Shown here one piece after another: positions 25,177 to 34,124 of a stretch of 44,413 nt of DNA. How positions within the stretch are numbered: position 1 is the stretch's first letter; each line of letters starts with the position of its first letter. The notes under the pieces are model-generated. The model was not told where the DNA came from. It saw only the letters and a program-made list of their open reading frames with translations, and did no database searches. Both the position numbers and the translations under genes were made by a program. This stretch comes from SKVR01 sp964453995 (GTDB taxonomy: Bacteria; Bacteroidota; Bacteroidia; Bacteroidales; UBA7960), in assembly GCA_964453995.1 (NCBI GenBank), contig CAYVQC010000038.1:1-44413 (forward strand). The letters are read 5' to 3'.

Positions 25177-26595
25177 TCATTTCTGGCTTGTTAGCATATT
25201 GCTTACGGTACTTACTTCAACAAATGAAGGGCCTGATTTTTTCCCAAAGTTCCCTGCCAGCACAGCCACCAGGTCTTCGCCTTTTAATTCTTCACGGGAA
25301 ATGAGCCTTTTTAATGTATAATTTATAAAGTCTTTTTTGGATGTTTCTACTTCCATATAGTCGGCATATATTCCAAAGTTGAGTGCCAGCTCGCGCATAA
25401 CGCGGTTGTCGTAGCATTGGGCATAAATGGGTGATTTTCCCCGGAAAGCCGACAAATAGCGGGCCGTTTTACCGGTATCCGTATCGGTAATGATGGCTTT
25501 GGTATTTAGTTTTTCAATGGACCGTACAGCCATTTTGGAAAGAAAAACCGAGATCTCATTATCGTGGGGCATTATCTTGAGGTCCGTCATGGGTTTCCTT
25601 GTTTTTTCTGCTTCCCGGGCGGCACGGGCCATCGTCTTGACCGATTCCAACGGATATTTCCCGTAGGCAGTTTCCCCGCTGAGCATTACAGCATCTGTTC
25701 CACTGAATACGGCATTGGCAATATCGGTGATCTCGGCACGGGTGGGCCGTGGATTCTCAATCATGCTGTGAAGCATCTGTGTTGCCACAATAACTGCTTT
25801 CTTGCGCTTGATGCATTTGTTGATCAGTTTTGCCTGGATGCCTGGAATCCGTTCGGCAGGAACCTCAATGGCCAGGTCACCGCGAGCCACCATAATGCCA
25901 TATACATGATCAAGAATTTCATCAATATTATCGATACCTTGCTGGTTTTCTATCTTGGCAATGATCTTTATGGGGCTGTTTTGACGGTCCAGAATTTTCT
26001 GTATGGCAATTACATCTTCCTTATTGCGCACAAAAGAGTGGGCAATAAAATCAATATCATTTTCTATGGAGAAGTGAATGTATTCAATGTCTTTTTCTGA
26101 AAGCGATGGAAGATTCACCATACTACCGGGCAAATTGATGCTTTTGCGGGGCTTGATCATTCCGGTATTCATCACCTCACAAATGAGATGATCGGGATTT
26201 TTTTCAATTACGAACAACTCTATGTCACCGTCATCAATCATGATGCTTTTCCCCACTTCCAGGCTGGCCACAAACTCTTTGTAGTTTACAAACAAACAGT
26301 CAGAACTGGAGGCACCGTCAGGATCTCCGGCAACCTTGATGAGTTGTCCCTTTGTTACTTCTATTTCTTTACCCAATTTAACCGTACGTATTTCAGGGCC
26401 TTTGGTGTCAATAAGAAAAGGGATGCGGTGAGATATTTTTCTAACGGTTTGGATAATCTTAAGGGTATCCTCAGGTTGCTGATGGGCGGTATTGATTCTG
26501 ACAACATCCATTCCTGCCTGGTGCATCTGACGGAGAAAATCCTCATCACTATATTTATCAGAAATGGTTGCAACGATCTTTGTCAATTTGTCCAT
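25177..26595 (-). CDS. pyk: Pyruvate kinase
   Basis: Pyruvate kinase makes pyruvate and ATP from phosphoenolpyruvate and ADP in the last step of glycolysis. The 472-residue protein is the usual short bacterial form without the extra C-terminal PEP-utiliser domain. Visible features are the N-terminal barrel start (MDKLTKIVATISDKY, with DVVRINTAH), the substrate motif IDTKGPEIRT, the active-site block KIENQQGIDNIDEI, GIMVARGDLAIEVP, and ATQMLHSMIENPRPTRAEI with TDAVMLSGETAYGKYP. The C-terminal allosteric domain follows. It is the first gene of a pyk-mgtE pair, with a candidate promoter 92-99 bases upstream. Confidence 0.95.
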   Translation of the reverse strand: MDKLTKIVATISDKYSDEDFLRQMHQAGMDVVRINTAHQQPEDTLKIIQTVRKISHRIPFLIDTKGPEIRTVKLGKEIEVTKGQLIKVAGDPDGASSSDCLFVNYKEFVASLEVGKSIMIDDGDIELFVIEKNPDHLICEVMNTGMIKPRKSINLPGSMVNLPSLSEKDIEYIHFSIENDIDFIAHSFVRNKEDVIAIQKILDRQNSPIKIIAKIENQQGIDNIDEILDHVYGIMVARGDLAIEVPAERIPGIQAKLINKCIKRKKAVIVATQMLHSMIENPRPTRAEITDIANAVFSGTDAVMLSGETAYGKYPLESVKTMARAAREAEKTRKPMTDLKIMPHDNEISVFLSKMAVRSIEKLNTKAIITDTDTGKTARYLSAFRGKSPIYAQCYDNRVMRELALNFGIYADYMEVETSKKDFINYTLKRLISREELKGEDLVAVLAGNFGKKSGPSFVEVSTVSNMLTSQK

Positions 26596-26686
26596 GATGT
26601 AAAGAATTAATTATTAAACATTGCTGGCCCAAAAAAAGGCAGGATAATGAAAGGAAGGATAAAAACACCCTTTGATTTAGGCTATG

Positions 26687-26694
26687 CAAAAATA
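26687..26694 (-). promoter_or_regulatory. Candidate -7 box for pyk-mgtE
   Basis: On the minus strand the bases read TATTTTTG, matching TAnnTTTG. A TTTG occurs upstream, but only 12 bases away instead of about 19, so the -33 box is uncertain. The leader would be about 85 bases. Confidence 0.4.
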
Positions 26695-26807
26695 TAAAAA
26701 ATAAAGCAAAGCATTGTATGTGGCGTGCTCTATGAGGGCTAACAAAGATTATTCAATGAGGTTTACAGCAGGGTATTATCAATACATGTTTTATAAGCAT
26801 TTTATCC

Positions 26808-26815
26808 TATTTTTG
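26808..26815 (+). promoter_or_regulatory. Candidate -7 box for the cyanophycinase-like gene
   Basis: TATTTTTG matches TAnnTTTG and lies 65 bases before the preferred ATG at 26881. The -33 position holds only a weak TGTTTT. Confidence 0.42.
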
Positions 26816-26880
26816 TAACCCATTAACCAATTGAACAGTAACTTTTGAGTCTTATAGCTGTAAACCAAAATCCACCATTT

Positions 26881-28404
26881 ATGAAGCAGAAATACATTCT
26901 CGTTTTTTCCCTGGTATTTTTTTCTTTTTCACTTTTTTCGCAGGATTTTTACCACACCGGCTCAACAGATGACATTGAAACAGATCCTTTGTTTGGGATT
27001 TTGCTGGCCGGAGGAGGCGGAGATAACGACCAGGGTATGGCCTGGCTCGCTGCAAGGGCCAATGGGGGCGATGTGGTAGTACTGCGGGCCTCGGGCTCCG
27101 ATGGATACAACAATTATATTTATTCGCAATTAGGGACAGAGGTTAATTCTGTTACCTCAATTGTGATCACCAGTTCGGAACAGGCAGATAGCGAGGCCGT
27201 TTGCGAGGCAGTAGAAAATGCCGAACTCATTTTCATTGCCGGGGGCAACCAATGGAATTATTATAATCACTGGAAAGGAACCTGTCTGCATGATCTCATC
27301 AATGCGCATGTTAATGTAAAGAGTGCTCCCATTGGTGGCACCAGTGCTGGTTTGGCAGTATTGGGTGAAGTAGTGTTTACAGCTGAAAACCAATCGGTAT
27401 GGAGTGATGAGGCTCTTGGTGATCCTTATCACTTCAGGGTAATGCTGGCCAATGATTTCTTACAGGTTCCCTTTATGGAAAATGTGGTAACAGATTCTCA
27501 TTACAATGCTGTATATGATGATGACAACAACCGCCATGGCCGTCATACCGCTTTTCTTGCCCGCATGATTGCCGACTGGCAGATGAATGCCAGGGGGATA
27601 GGGGTAAATGAATATACCGCCGTTGCTGTTGATGAGAATGGGTTGGCAAGGGTTTTCGGAGATCCTTCCTACTTTGATCATGCCTATTTTTTGTTAGCCA
27701 ATGCTGAACCCGATACCTGCCTGAGCGGAAAGCCCCTGCATTGGATGAACGAGACAAATGCACTTTCTGTTTACCGTGTGCGCGGCAACAATGAAGGCAG
27801 CAATACTTTTAATCTCATCAACTGGCAGGAGGGCGATGGTGGCGAATGGTTTCGCTGGTATGTGGATAACGGACAACTGACCCAGGTTGAAGCAGATTAC
27901 CTCGATGCTACGTTTTGGGTTACAGATAGTTCTTCCGATCCCATTGAAGATGCCGGTATTCACCTGGGCGGGCTCATCAATCTTTCCACCAACACTGCAG
28001 GACAAGCTTACTTTGCCAATGCACTGCAGGATTATGCCTATTCGTATGTTATTGAAAAAGAAGGGTACGACCCGCTTTCCGGGCAATTATCTATAACACA
28101 GGCCGGGCAGGAGTTCAGTTTTATCCTTGATGTATCTACCTCTGTTACCGGCCAGATCAATGTGCTACCTGCACCTGAAGTCGGGCCCAACCCGGCACAG
28201 AGCCACGTGAAGGTAAAAGCTCCCCGGGGATCAATGATTACCGGGTTTCGTATGGCCGATGTTTCGGGAAGAACGATCGTTAACGAAAAAAGACCAGCAG
28301 CAGAATCCCTGGAGATCAGCCTTGCCGGACTGGCGCCGGGTTTTTACCTTCTTATGATAGATACAGGAACAGATACCTTTACCTTCAGGATTGTGAAAAA
28401 ATAA
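26881..28404 (+). CDS. T9SS-secreted cyanophycinase-like peptidase (family S51)
   Basis: The start at 26881 gives a signal peptide (MKQKYILVFSLVFFSFSLFS); a TTG 36 bases earlier is in frame but less likely. The 507-residue product has an S51-type domain over about 35-290: ILLAGGGGDND, the oxyanion/nucleophile motif IGGTSAGLAV (Ser155), a DSHY motif and an RHGRHTAFLAR segment, all in cyanophycinase order. A carboxypeptidase-regulatory-like beta domain follows (ITQAGQEFSFILDV), then a T9SS sorting domain over the last 75 residues (PNPAQSHVKV ... FYLLMIDTG ... FRIVKK). Cyanophycinases split beta-Asp-Arg dipeptides from cyanophycin; secreted Bacteroidota homologues may act on other peptides. It converges on a secreted M1 peptidase. 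Confidence 0.87.
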   Translation: MKQKYILVFSLVFFSFSLFSQDFYHTGSTDDIETDPLFGILLAGGGGDNDQGMAWLAARANGGDVVVLRASGSDGYNNYIYSQLGTEVNSVTSIVITSSEQADSEAVCEAVENAELIFIAGGNQWNYYNHWKGTCLHDLINAHVNVKSAPIGGTSAGLAVLGEVVFTAENQSVWSDEALGDPYHFRVMLANDFLQVPFMENVVTDSHYNAVYDDDNNRHGRHTAFLARMIADWQMNARGIGVNEYTAVAVDENGLARVFGDPSYFDHAYFLLANAEPDTCLSGKPLHWMNETNALSVYRVRGNNEGSNTFNLINWQEGDGGEWFRWYVDNGQLTQVEADYLDATFWVTDSSSDPIEDAGIHLGGLINLSTNTAGQAYFANALQDYAYSYVIEKEGYDPLSGQLSITQAGQEFSFILDVSTSVTGQINVLPAPEVGPNPAQSHVKVKAPRGSMITGFRMADVSGRTIVNEKRPAAESLEISLAGLAPGFYLLMIDTGTDTFTFRIVKK

Positions 28405-28437
28405 GCCAGTTCGTATGAGGTTGGCTGACCCTGCACG

Positions 28438-28478
28438 GAAAAGACCCGGCATCGTTAGTAGCGAAGCCGGGCCTTTTC
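28438..28478. terminator. Bidirectional terminator between two secreted-hydrolase genes
   Basis: GAAAAGACCCGGC (28438-28450) pairs with GCCGGGCCTTTTC (28466-28478), with one mismatch and a 15-base loop. The A/T-rich outer bases give a short U-run on either strand. It ends both the plus-strand S51 gene and the minus-strand M1 gene. Confidence 0.75.
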
Positions 28479-28490
28479 GGTTATAGCGGT

Positions 28491-30458
28491 TCAGTATTTT
28501 ATTACCCTGAAGGATTTTGTTTCACCCCGGGGAGAAAAAATCCTGAGAATATAAATGCCTGGCAACAGATGTTCTGTATCCGGATTGTGGGATTGTGTAT
28601 TGAGGGTGTTGTTCATCAGTAGTTTTCCCTGCAGGTCGTACAGGAAGTATTCCCCGTTGTGCCACGAGTCGGGAAAATGGATGGTAAAAACCTCGGAGAA
28701 AGGGTTGGGGAAAATCAGCCATTCTTCCTGTGGCAAGGTGTCAACGCTTGCCGAATCAAGTATGGTGTAGTTTTTCAACATAAAATTCCGGGGATCGAAA
28801 ATGACATCTATCACCTCTTCATCCATGGGGATGTCAAACTCCTGGAGGTTTTCTTCCTGGAAAACTCTCAGGGAATGATCTCCGGTCTCGGTTATGATGT
28901 TGAATTCGAGGGTTCCGGCAAAAAACGATGGATGATCTGCTGTAGTGCTTTGTGCTGAACGGATATACAGGCGATCATCCTGTTGCCACCATTTCAGCTC
29001 AAAAACCGGGAATCCTTCACCATAGTACCATTGGTCAAAAAACCAACTCCAATCCCTGCCGGTTAGCTGGTTGGCAATCATCATGAAATCATCGCCCGAG
29101 GCAACACTATCGGCAAAGAAACTTTGGAATTGCTCCATGACCTGGAAAAACAGGGGGTCATCATTGATCTCGAACCGGAGCTGATGAAGGATGGCAGCCC
29201 CTTTTCTGTAGGAAAGACGACCATTGAAAATCCTGAATATGTCATGCAGCAATACAGCAGGAACATATACACTGCCCCCGGGTGCTGATTTAACATTACT
29301 ATGTACATTGGTCATCCACTGGCTGGCCGATTCGGATCCGATTATAAATTCCCGGGAAAGATATTCAGCGTATGTGGCAAATCCCTCGTTTATCCAAATG
29401 TCGCTCCATGTGGCGCAGGTAACATTGTTGCCAAACCAGTGGTGGGCCAGTTCATGAGCTGTGATATCAAATCCGAAATACCCCATAGTAGACATGGTTT
29501 GATGCTCCATGGCACCTCCCATTGGAGCTTGGGCATGGCCATATTTTTCTGAGGAAAAAGGGTAGTTACCCCAAAGCTCCGAAAGCAATTGCATTAGTGG
29601 CTGGGTTTTCAGTAGATTTTCTCTTTGGGCTTCCAGTTCCTGGGGGTGGTTATAAAGAAAATTCTGCACCCACACACTGTCATTCCCATGAGCCAGTGGT
29701 GCCATGAAACTGAACTCCTGATAATTGCTTACTGCCATGGAAATAAGATAATAGGCAATAGGATACCACGATTTCCATTCGTAGCGAAGGTTACCGTTGT
29801 CCAGTTCTGTTATTTGTTGAAGCATTCCGTTGGAAGCAGCAATAAATCCCGGTGGAGTGGAAATAAATACATAAACACTATCCGCTTTGTCGTTGAGCAC
29901 TTGTTTTACCGGGAACCATTGCCTGGCATTGTGCGGTTCGGATAGGGTCCATAAAACCGGGTCGCCGAAACTGTTTTCCTCACTCTGTATCCCGGCAAAG
30001 AAACCCTGTGGCTGGGGTTCGCCAGTATAAAATACTTCCAGATCAATGAGGGTTCCCACAGGTAGGTTCGATCCCAGGTCTATTTCAAGGTTATTGTTGG
30101 TATGGGAAAATGCAACCTCAGAATGACCGAAAATTACCTTGCTTATGCTGAGCTCATGGGTTGCTTCCAGTACAAAATAACGCACCTGGTCAGCAGTAAG
30201 GGTGGCTACCACTCTCGCCGATCCCCCTATTGATGTGCCGGAAGGGTTTACAGTAAGATTCAACCCGTAAAAATGCACATCATAGTGATGAACCCGCTCA
30301 TCCTGTTCATAAATTCCGATGGAGAGATCTTTTGTCTTAGCCAGCGCACAGTGGTGCGTGCATTGGTGTGGAACCGCAGAATAATGTTGTACAAATTGTG
30401 CCATAATATCACCCCCCAAACCCCAATATGCGAAAACCAGGATGAAAATGATTTTCAT
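28491..30458 (-). CDS. T9SS-secreted M1-family metallopeptidase
   Basis: The ATG at 30458 opens a signal peptide (MKIIFILVFAYWGLGGDIMA); the frame continues 50 codons upstream but without signal-like sequence. The 655-residue product is an M1 (gluzincin) aminopeptidase. It has an N-terminal beta saddle, the substrate-binding GGAMEHQTM motif (H in place of the more usual N of GAMEN), the zinc site HELAHHWFGN at 335-344, and the third ligand in NEGFATYAEYL (Glu358). A T9SS sorting domain fills about the last 80 residues (LIFPNPFSEVFTI ... EYFLYDLQGKLL ... LLPGIYILRI ... FRVIKY). It should release N-terminal amino acids from peptides outside the cell. No helical C-terminal M1 domain is present. 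Confidence 0.9.
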   Translation of the reverse strand: MKIIFILVFAYWGLGGDIMAQFVQHYSAVPHQCTHHCALAKTKDLSIGIYEQDERVHHYDVHFYGLNLTVNPSGTSIGGSARVVATLTADQVRYFVLEATHELSISKVIFGHSEVAFSHTNNNLEIDLGSNLPVGTLIDLEVFYTGEPQPQGFFAGIQSEENSFGDPVLWTLSEPHNARQWFPVKQVLNDKADSVYVFISTPPGFIAASNGMLQQITELDNGNLRYEWKSWYPIAYYLISMAVSNYQEFSFMAPLAHGNDSVWVQNFLYNHPQELEAQRENLLKTQPLMQLLSELWGNYPFSSEKYGHAQAPMGGAMEHQTMSTMGYFGFDITAHELAHHWFGNNVTCATWSDIWINEGFATYAEYLSREFIIGSESASQWMTNVHSNVKSAPGGSVYVPAVLLHDIFRIFNGRLSYRKGAAILHQLRFEINDDPLFFQVMEQFQSFFADSVASGDDFMMIANQLTGRDWSWFFDQWYYGEGFPVFELKWWQQDDRLYIRSAQSTTADHPSFFAGTLEFNIITETGDHSLRVFQEENLQEFDIPMDEEVIDVIFDPRNFMLKNYTILDSASVDTLPQEEWLIFPNPFSEVFTIHFPDSWHNGEYFLYDLQGKLLMNNTLNTQSHNPDTEHLLPGIYILRIFSPRGETKSFRVIKY

Positions 30459-30848
30459 TATGGTTTGCAAAATAGCGTGCAGTGCGCACCTTGTTTCTGT
30501 ATGGGTTGTGGTGGGAATCATCCTCTTAATAGCATTGATTGTAAAGATAGCAATTGTTTTTGTACAAAGCTGTGCAGGAGCGAACATGTCATGTACGCAA
30601 ATGAACACATTACTGTCTGCCTGTTTTTTTGTCGTGACCCAAAAAACAACCCCGATAATATAAGTAATGCTTGTAAATGAAGAAGATGAGAAGAAGACAA
30701 TAAAGAATTTATTCTTTTTTTCCTAAAAAAACTGTAATGGTTTGTAACGTTTTCTGGTTATTGTCGTCAATTTGTTAAGCTGCAGTAAATCAGTTGAAGA
30801 AAAGCCCATAAGCAAACAAAAGCAAAATAAAATGTGGATAACGAACAC

Positions 30849-30874
30849 TTTGGTACATTATGTGTTAAACCAAA
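30849..30874. promoter_or_regulatory. Operator-like inverted repeat upstream of the TetR gene
   Basis: TTTGGT (30849-30854) and ACCAAA (30869-30874) form inverted arms around an AT-rich centre containing ACA and TGT half-arms. Size and position, 45 bases before the TetR-family ATG, suit autoregulation. Binding is inferred. Confidence 0.42.
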
Positions 30875-30877
30875 CCC

Positions 30878-30903
30878 AAAACTTTTGAAACGGAAAAAGT
30901 TTT
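30878..30903. promoter_or_regulatory. Perfect 9-base inverted repeat just before the TetR start
   Basis: AAAACTTTT (30878-30886) pairs exactly with AAAAGTTTT (30895-30903) over an 8-base spacer, ending 15 bases before the ATG at 30919. It overlaps a weak -7-like AACTTTTG. It could be an operator or a hairpin that covers the translation start. Confidence 0.42.
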
Positions 30904-30918
30904 TAAAATGACAGTACT

Positions 30919-31530
30919 ATGGACATAAGAAACAGAATTATTGAGCAGGCATCGCAAATGTTTACCCGTTATGGCATCAGATCTATCACCATGGATGAAA
31001 TTGCCGAATCATTGGGTATTTCCAAACGGACTCTCTACGAAAGCTTTTCCAACAAGGAGGAGTTGCTAAAGGAGTGCATCGAGTTTCAGTACCAGGAAAA
31101 TGTAAAGATTCGTGATGGCATTCTGGCAGAGAATCCCAACGATCCCCTGGAAATTATTCATCAGCATTTCAGGCAATTGTTGATCTTCCTTAATAATCTT
31201 AACCCCAGCTACCTGAATGATTTAAAGAAATACCATTCCAATCTGTTTCTATCGCACATTACTGATAAACAAAACGATAATATCGCATTCACCCGGTTAA
31301 TGATCCACAAGGGAATTGAAAAAGGCTTGTTTAGAAGTGAAGCTGATCCTGAAATAATGAGTGTTTTTATTCATACCGTCATGCAGATCATTACCACAGA
31401 AGAAATATTTCCAGAAACGCGGTTTGCCCGCGCCGAAGTGGTTCGGCAGATCCTGCTGAATTTTATCCGGGGCCTTGCAACCGAAAACGGGCTAAAACAA
31501 ATAGACGAGAAATTCAATCAAAATGCATAG
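30919..31530 (+). CDS. TetR/AcrR-family transcriptional regulator
   Basis: The 203-residue cytoplasmic protein has an N-terminal TetR helix-turn-helix (about residues 5-52): the core is ITMDEIAESLGISKRTLYES followed by FSNKEELL, a close fit to the family. The rest is a helical ligand-binding and dimer domain with no recognisable ligand signature. It is the first gene of an operon, 35 bases ahead of the TolC-family gene, and two inverted repeats lie before its start. The usual arrangement is repression of the efflux operon, relieved by a pump substrate; that is inferred from position. Confidence 0.92.
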   Translation: MDIRNRIIEQASQMFTRYGIRSITMDEIAESLGISKRTLYESFSNKEELLKECIEFQYQENVKIRDGILAENPNDPLEIIHQHFRQLLIFLNNLNPSYLNDLKKYHSNLFLSHITDKQNDNIAFTRLMIHKGIEKGLFRSEADPEIMSVFIHTVMQIITTEEIFPETRFARAEVVRQILLNFIRGLATENGLKQIDEKFNQNA

Positions 31531-31565
31531 TAAACATCTTTCAAAAAAAATCAGACATTGAATTC

Positions 31566-32912
31566 ATGAAAACAACATTAAAGGCAACAATTTTTTTGCT
31601 GTTACTAACCATGGGAGTTTATCCGGCTGTTTTTGGCCAGACTGACACCCTTTTTCTTGATCGGGAAAAAGCTCTTGCTCTTGCCCTCGAAAACAATCCC
31701 GGTATGGCCATTGCACGACTGGAACAAGCAAGAGCTGAAGCCAGGTTTAACGAAACCCGTGGAAATCTCCTGCCCTCTTTAAACGCCAGTGGATCCTATA
31801 CACGGAATCTCAAGAAACAGGTTCTTTTTCTCCCCGAAGAAATGGCCCCTATGTTTGGTGGTTCGGCAGCCATTGAGATTGGGAGCGACAACTCTTTCAT
31901 GGGAGGATTGCAGCTGGCACTTCCACTGTACAATCCTGTGATTTATGCAGGCATTGAAACCGCCCGTACAGAGCAAAAGATCGCCGAAGAAAATTTCAGG
32001 GCCCAAACCATCGAGTTGCGTTACAACGTGGTAAGGGCCTGGTACGATGTGTTGCTTGCCCGCGAATCACTGGAGGTGATTACCACCAGTTTCAATAACG
32101 CAGCGGAAAACCTGGAAAACATCCGTAAAATGCATGGGCAGGGACTTGTGGCAGAATACGACCTTATCCGGGCTGAGGTACAAACTGAAAATCTTCGTCC
32201 TGAAGTGCTTCAGGCCCAAAACATGTACGAGCTTAGTGTAAATTTCCTGAAAGTTCTGCTGGGCTTAAACGATGATGCCACTATAGTGACAGAAGGAAAC
32301 CTTATGGAAAGCTCCGAAGAGATGCTTCAGGAGTTTAACGTGAGTGCCGCCGAGCGCTCTTTGCAAAGCAACCCTGACTACATTGCCCTGGGGTTGCAGC
32401 ACGACCTTGTTTTGCAGCAATCAAAAAGTATCAAAGCAACTTCTTATCCCAGCCTTACCGCGGTATCCAACTATATGTACCTCGCCGAGGCTAATGATTT
32501 TAAAGTGGGTGATTACAACTGGGTGAACACTGCCTCAGCAGGGCTGCAACTCAGCATTCCCATTTTCCGAGGCTTTACCAACCGCAACCAGGTAAAGCAA
32601 CTGGAAATTGGAGCACAGCAGTTACAATTGCAGCGCGAATATTTGCAGGACAACCTGTCTGCCGAAGTATCAAATATCCTCAAAAGTATGGATGTAGCTA
32701 TTGAAAAAACAGTTCTTGCCAGCAGCAATGTGGAGCTTGCACAGCGAGGTTATGATATTGCCCGCATACGATATGAATCGGGGCAGGGTACTTTACTCGA
32801 GGTCAACGATAGTGATGTGGCACTGCAGAGGGCCCGTTTCAATCTTCTCATGGCAAAGCATGAACTTTTACAGGCCAAAGCACTCTACGACAGGGTAGTC
32901 GGCGACCAGTAA
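31566..32912 (+). CDS. TolC-family outer-membrane efflux protein
   Basis: This is the outer-membrane channel of a tripartite efflux pump. The 448-residue product has a signal peptide ending near VFGQ, then two homologous OEP halves of long helices and short strands. Typical features are LALENNPGMAIARLEQARAE near the start, NVVRAWYDVLLARESLEVI, the repeated segment LQLSIPIFRGFTNRNQVKQ and the closing RARFNLLMAKHELLQAKALY. Its length is usual for Bacteroidota TolC-like proteins. It is followed by the adaptor gene after 78 bases. Confidence 0.93.
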   Translation: MKTTLKATIFLLLLTMGVYPAVFGQTDTLFLDREKALALALENNPGMAIARLEQARAEARFNETRGNLLPSLNASGSYTRNLKKQVLFLPEEMAPMFGGSAAIEIGSDNSFMGGLQLALPLYNPVIYAGIETARTEQKIAEENFRAQTIELRYNVVRAWYDVLLARESLEVITTSFNNAAENLENIRKMHGQGLVAEYDLIRAEVQTENLRPEVLQAQNMYELSVNFLKVLLGLNDDATIVTEGNLMESSEEMLQEFNVSAAERSLQSNPDYIALGLQHDLVLQQSKSIKATSYPSLTAVSNYMYLAEANDFKVGDYNWVNTASAGLQLSIPIFRGFTNRNQVKQLEIGAQQLQLQREYLQDNLSAEVSNILKSMDVAIEKTVLASSNVELAQRGYDIARIRYESGQGTLLEVNDSDVALQRARFNLLMAKHELLQAKALYDRVVGDQ

Positions 32913-32990
32913 TCCTTTCATCACAATAAGATATTCTTATAACACAATTATACATAACCCAACAGGCACAATTATTAAATCATATTTACA

Positions 32991-34064
32991 ATGAAAGCAA
33001 TAAAAGACTTCAGAATTATAGTACCTATCATTCTCCTTTTTACAGCAGTTTCGTGCCAGGATACTGCCCCCATAGAAGAAGAAAAAAAGGTGCTGGTAAG
33101 GGTAGAACCCATCAGCACCCATATGGTTGCCAACGACCTTGAATTCACCGGTGTGGTTCAACCCTATGAAGAAGCACACATTGCACCTGCTGTTCCTGCC
33201 CGTATCAACCGGATACTGGTAGATGTGGGTGATAAGGTAAGCAAAGGACAATTGCTCGTTGAAATGGATAACACACAGCTCTTCCAGGCCCAGGTTCAAC
33301 TTGAAAACCTCCGGACTGAACTGGCGCGATTGGATACCCTGCTCAGGGCAGGAGCCGTTACTCAGCAGGCCTATGATCAACTCCAAACCCAGTTCCAGGT
33401 AGCCAAAAGTAATATAGACAATCTTGCCTCACACACCCAGGTAAGATCAACCCTCGACGGGGTAGTTACTGCACGTTTCTTCTCCAATGGCGAAATGTTT
33501 TCCGGGGCCCCCTCTCCGGTGGGAAAACCAGCCATTGTCACCATCAACCAGATCAAACCTGTGAAGGTAATCATTGGTGTTTCCGAAAGGTTTCTGCCCG
33601 AGATTTCAAAGGGACAACGCACAGCAGTTACCACTACCGTGTTTCCTGACCGGATTTTTGAAGGCAGGGTAAACCGTATCTTCCCCACCATCGATCGTGC
33701 CACCGGGACATTTCGTGTGGAGATCATTATCGACAACCAGGATGAGAGTCTGCGCCCGGGAATGTTTGCACGGGTGGCAATCAGTCTTGATGAACATGAG
33801 GCCCTTTTGGTACCTTCACTGGCCATACTGAAACAACCCGGTTCTAACGAACGGTTTGTTTTTGTGGTGGAAAATGGTGTGGCCCAACGTATTACTGTCG
33901 AACCCGGTCGCAAGTATGAGGATATGACGGAAGTGTCTGGCATTACTCCCGAAAAAATGCTTGTAGTAACGGGACAGCACAATCTAATCCAGGGTACTGA
34001 AGTTGAAATTGTTGACAACGACAACCAGGAACAAAGCACCTCAATGGCAGGTGAAGAAAAATAA
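32991..34064 (+). CDS. Efflux RND transporter periplasmic adaptor (membrane fusion protein)
   Basis: The adaptor links the inner-membrane pump to the TolC-like channel. The 357-residue product is a lipoprotein with lipobox AVSC (TAVSCQDTAP). Domains in order are barrel-sandwich hybrid halves (AHIAPAVPARINRILVDVG and VRSTLDGVVTARFFSNGE), a short coiled-coil hairpin between them (QVQLENLRTELARLDTLL, QQAYDQLQTQFQVAKS), a beta barrel (RTAVTTTVFPDRIFEGRV) and a membrane-proximal domain (LLVPSLAILKQP). The short hairpin is typical of HAE-1-type adaptors. It is 60 bases upstream of the permease gene. Confidence 0.93.
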   Translation: MKAIKDFRIIVPIILLFTAVSCQDTAPIEEEKKVLVRVEPISTHMVANDLEFTGVVQPYEEAHIAPAVPARINRILVDVGDKVSKGQLLVEMDNTQLFQAQVQLENLRTELARLDTLLRAGAVTQQAYDQLQTQFQVAKSNIDNLASHTQVRSTLDGVVTARFFSNGEMFSGAPSPVGKPAIVTINQIKPVKVIIGVSERFLPEISKGQRTAVTTTVFPDRIFEGRVNRIFPTIDRATGTFRVEIIIDNQDESLRPGMFARVAISLDEHEALLVPSLAILKQPGSNERFVFVVENGVAQRITVEPGRKYEDMTEVSGITPEKMLVVTGQHNLIQGTEVEIVDNDNQEQSTSMAGEEK

Positions 34065-34124
34065 GCATAACCAGCCATTATAAAGATATCCCCCGAAAAA
34101 TAAATCATAAAAAAACGATATTCC

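Larger units (their letters stand above)
30459..30918. other. Divergent intergenic region upstream of the M1 and TetR genes
   Basis: This 460-base stretch lies between two divergent genes. I see no gene in it. The right end carries the two inverted repeats listed separately; the left half should hold the M1 gene's promoter, but no full TAnnTTTG box stands out. Confidence 0.5.
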
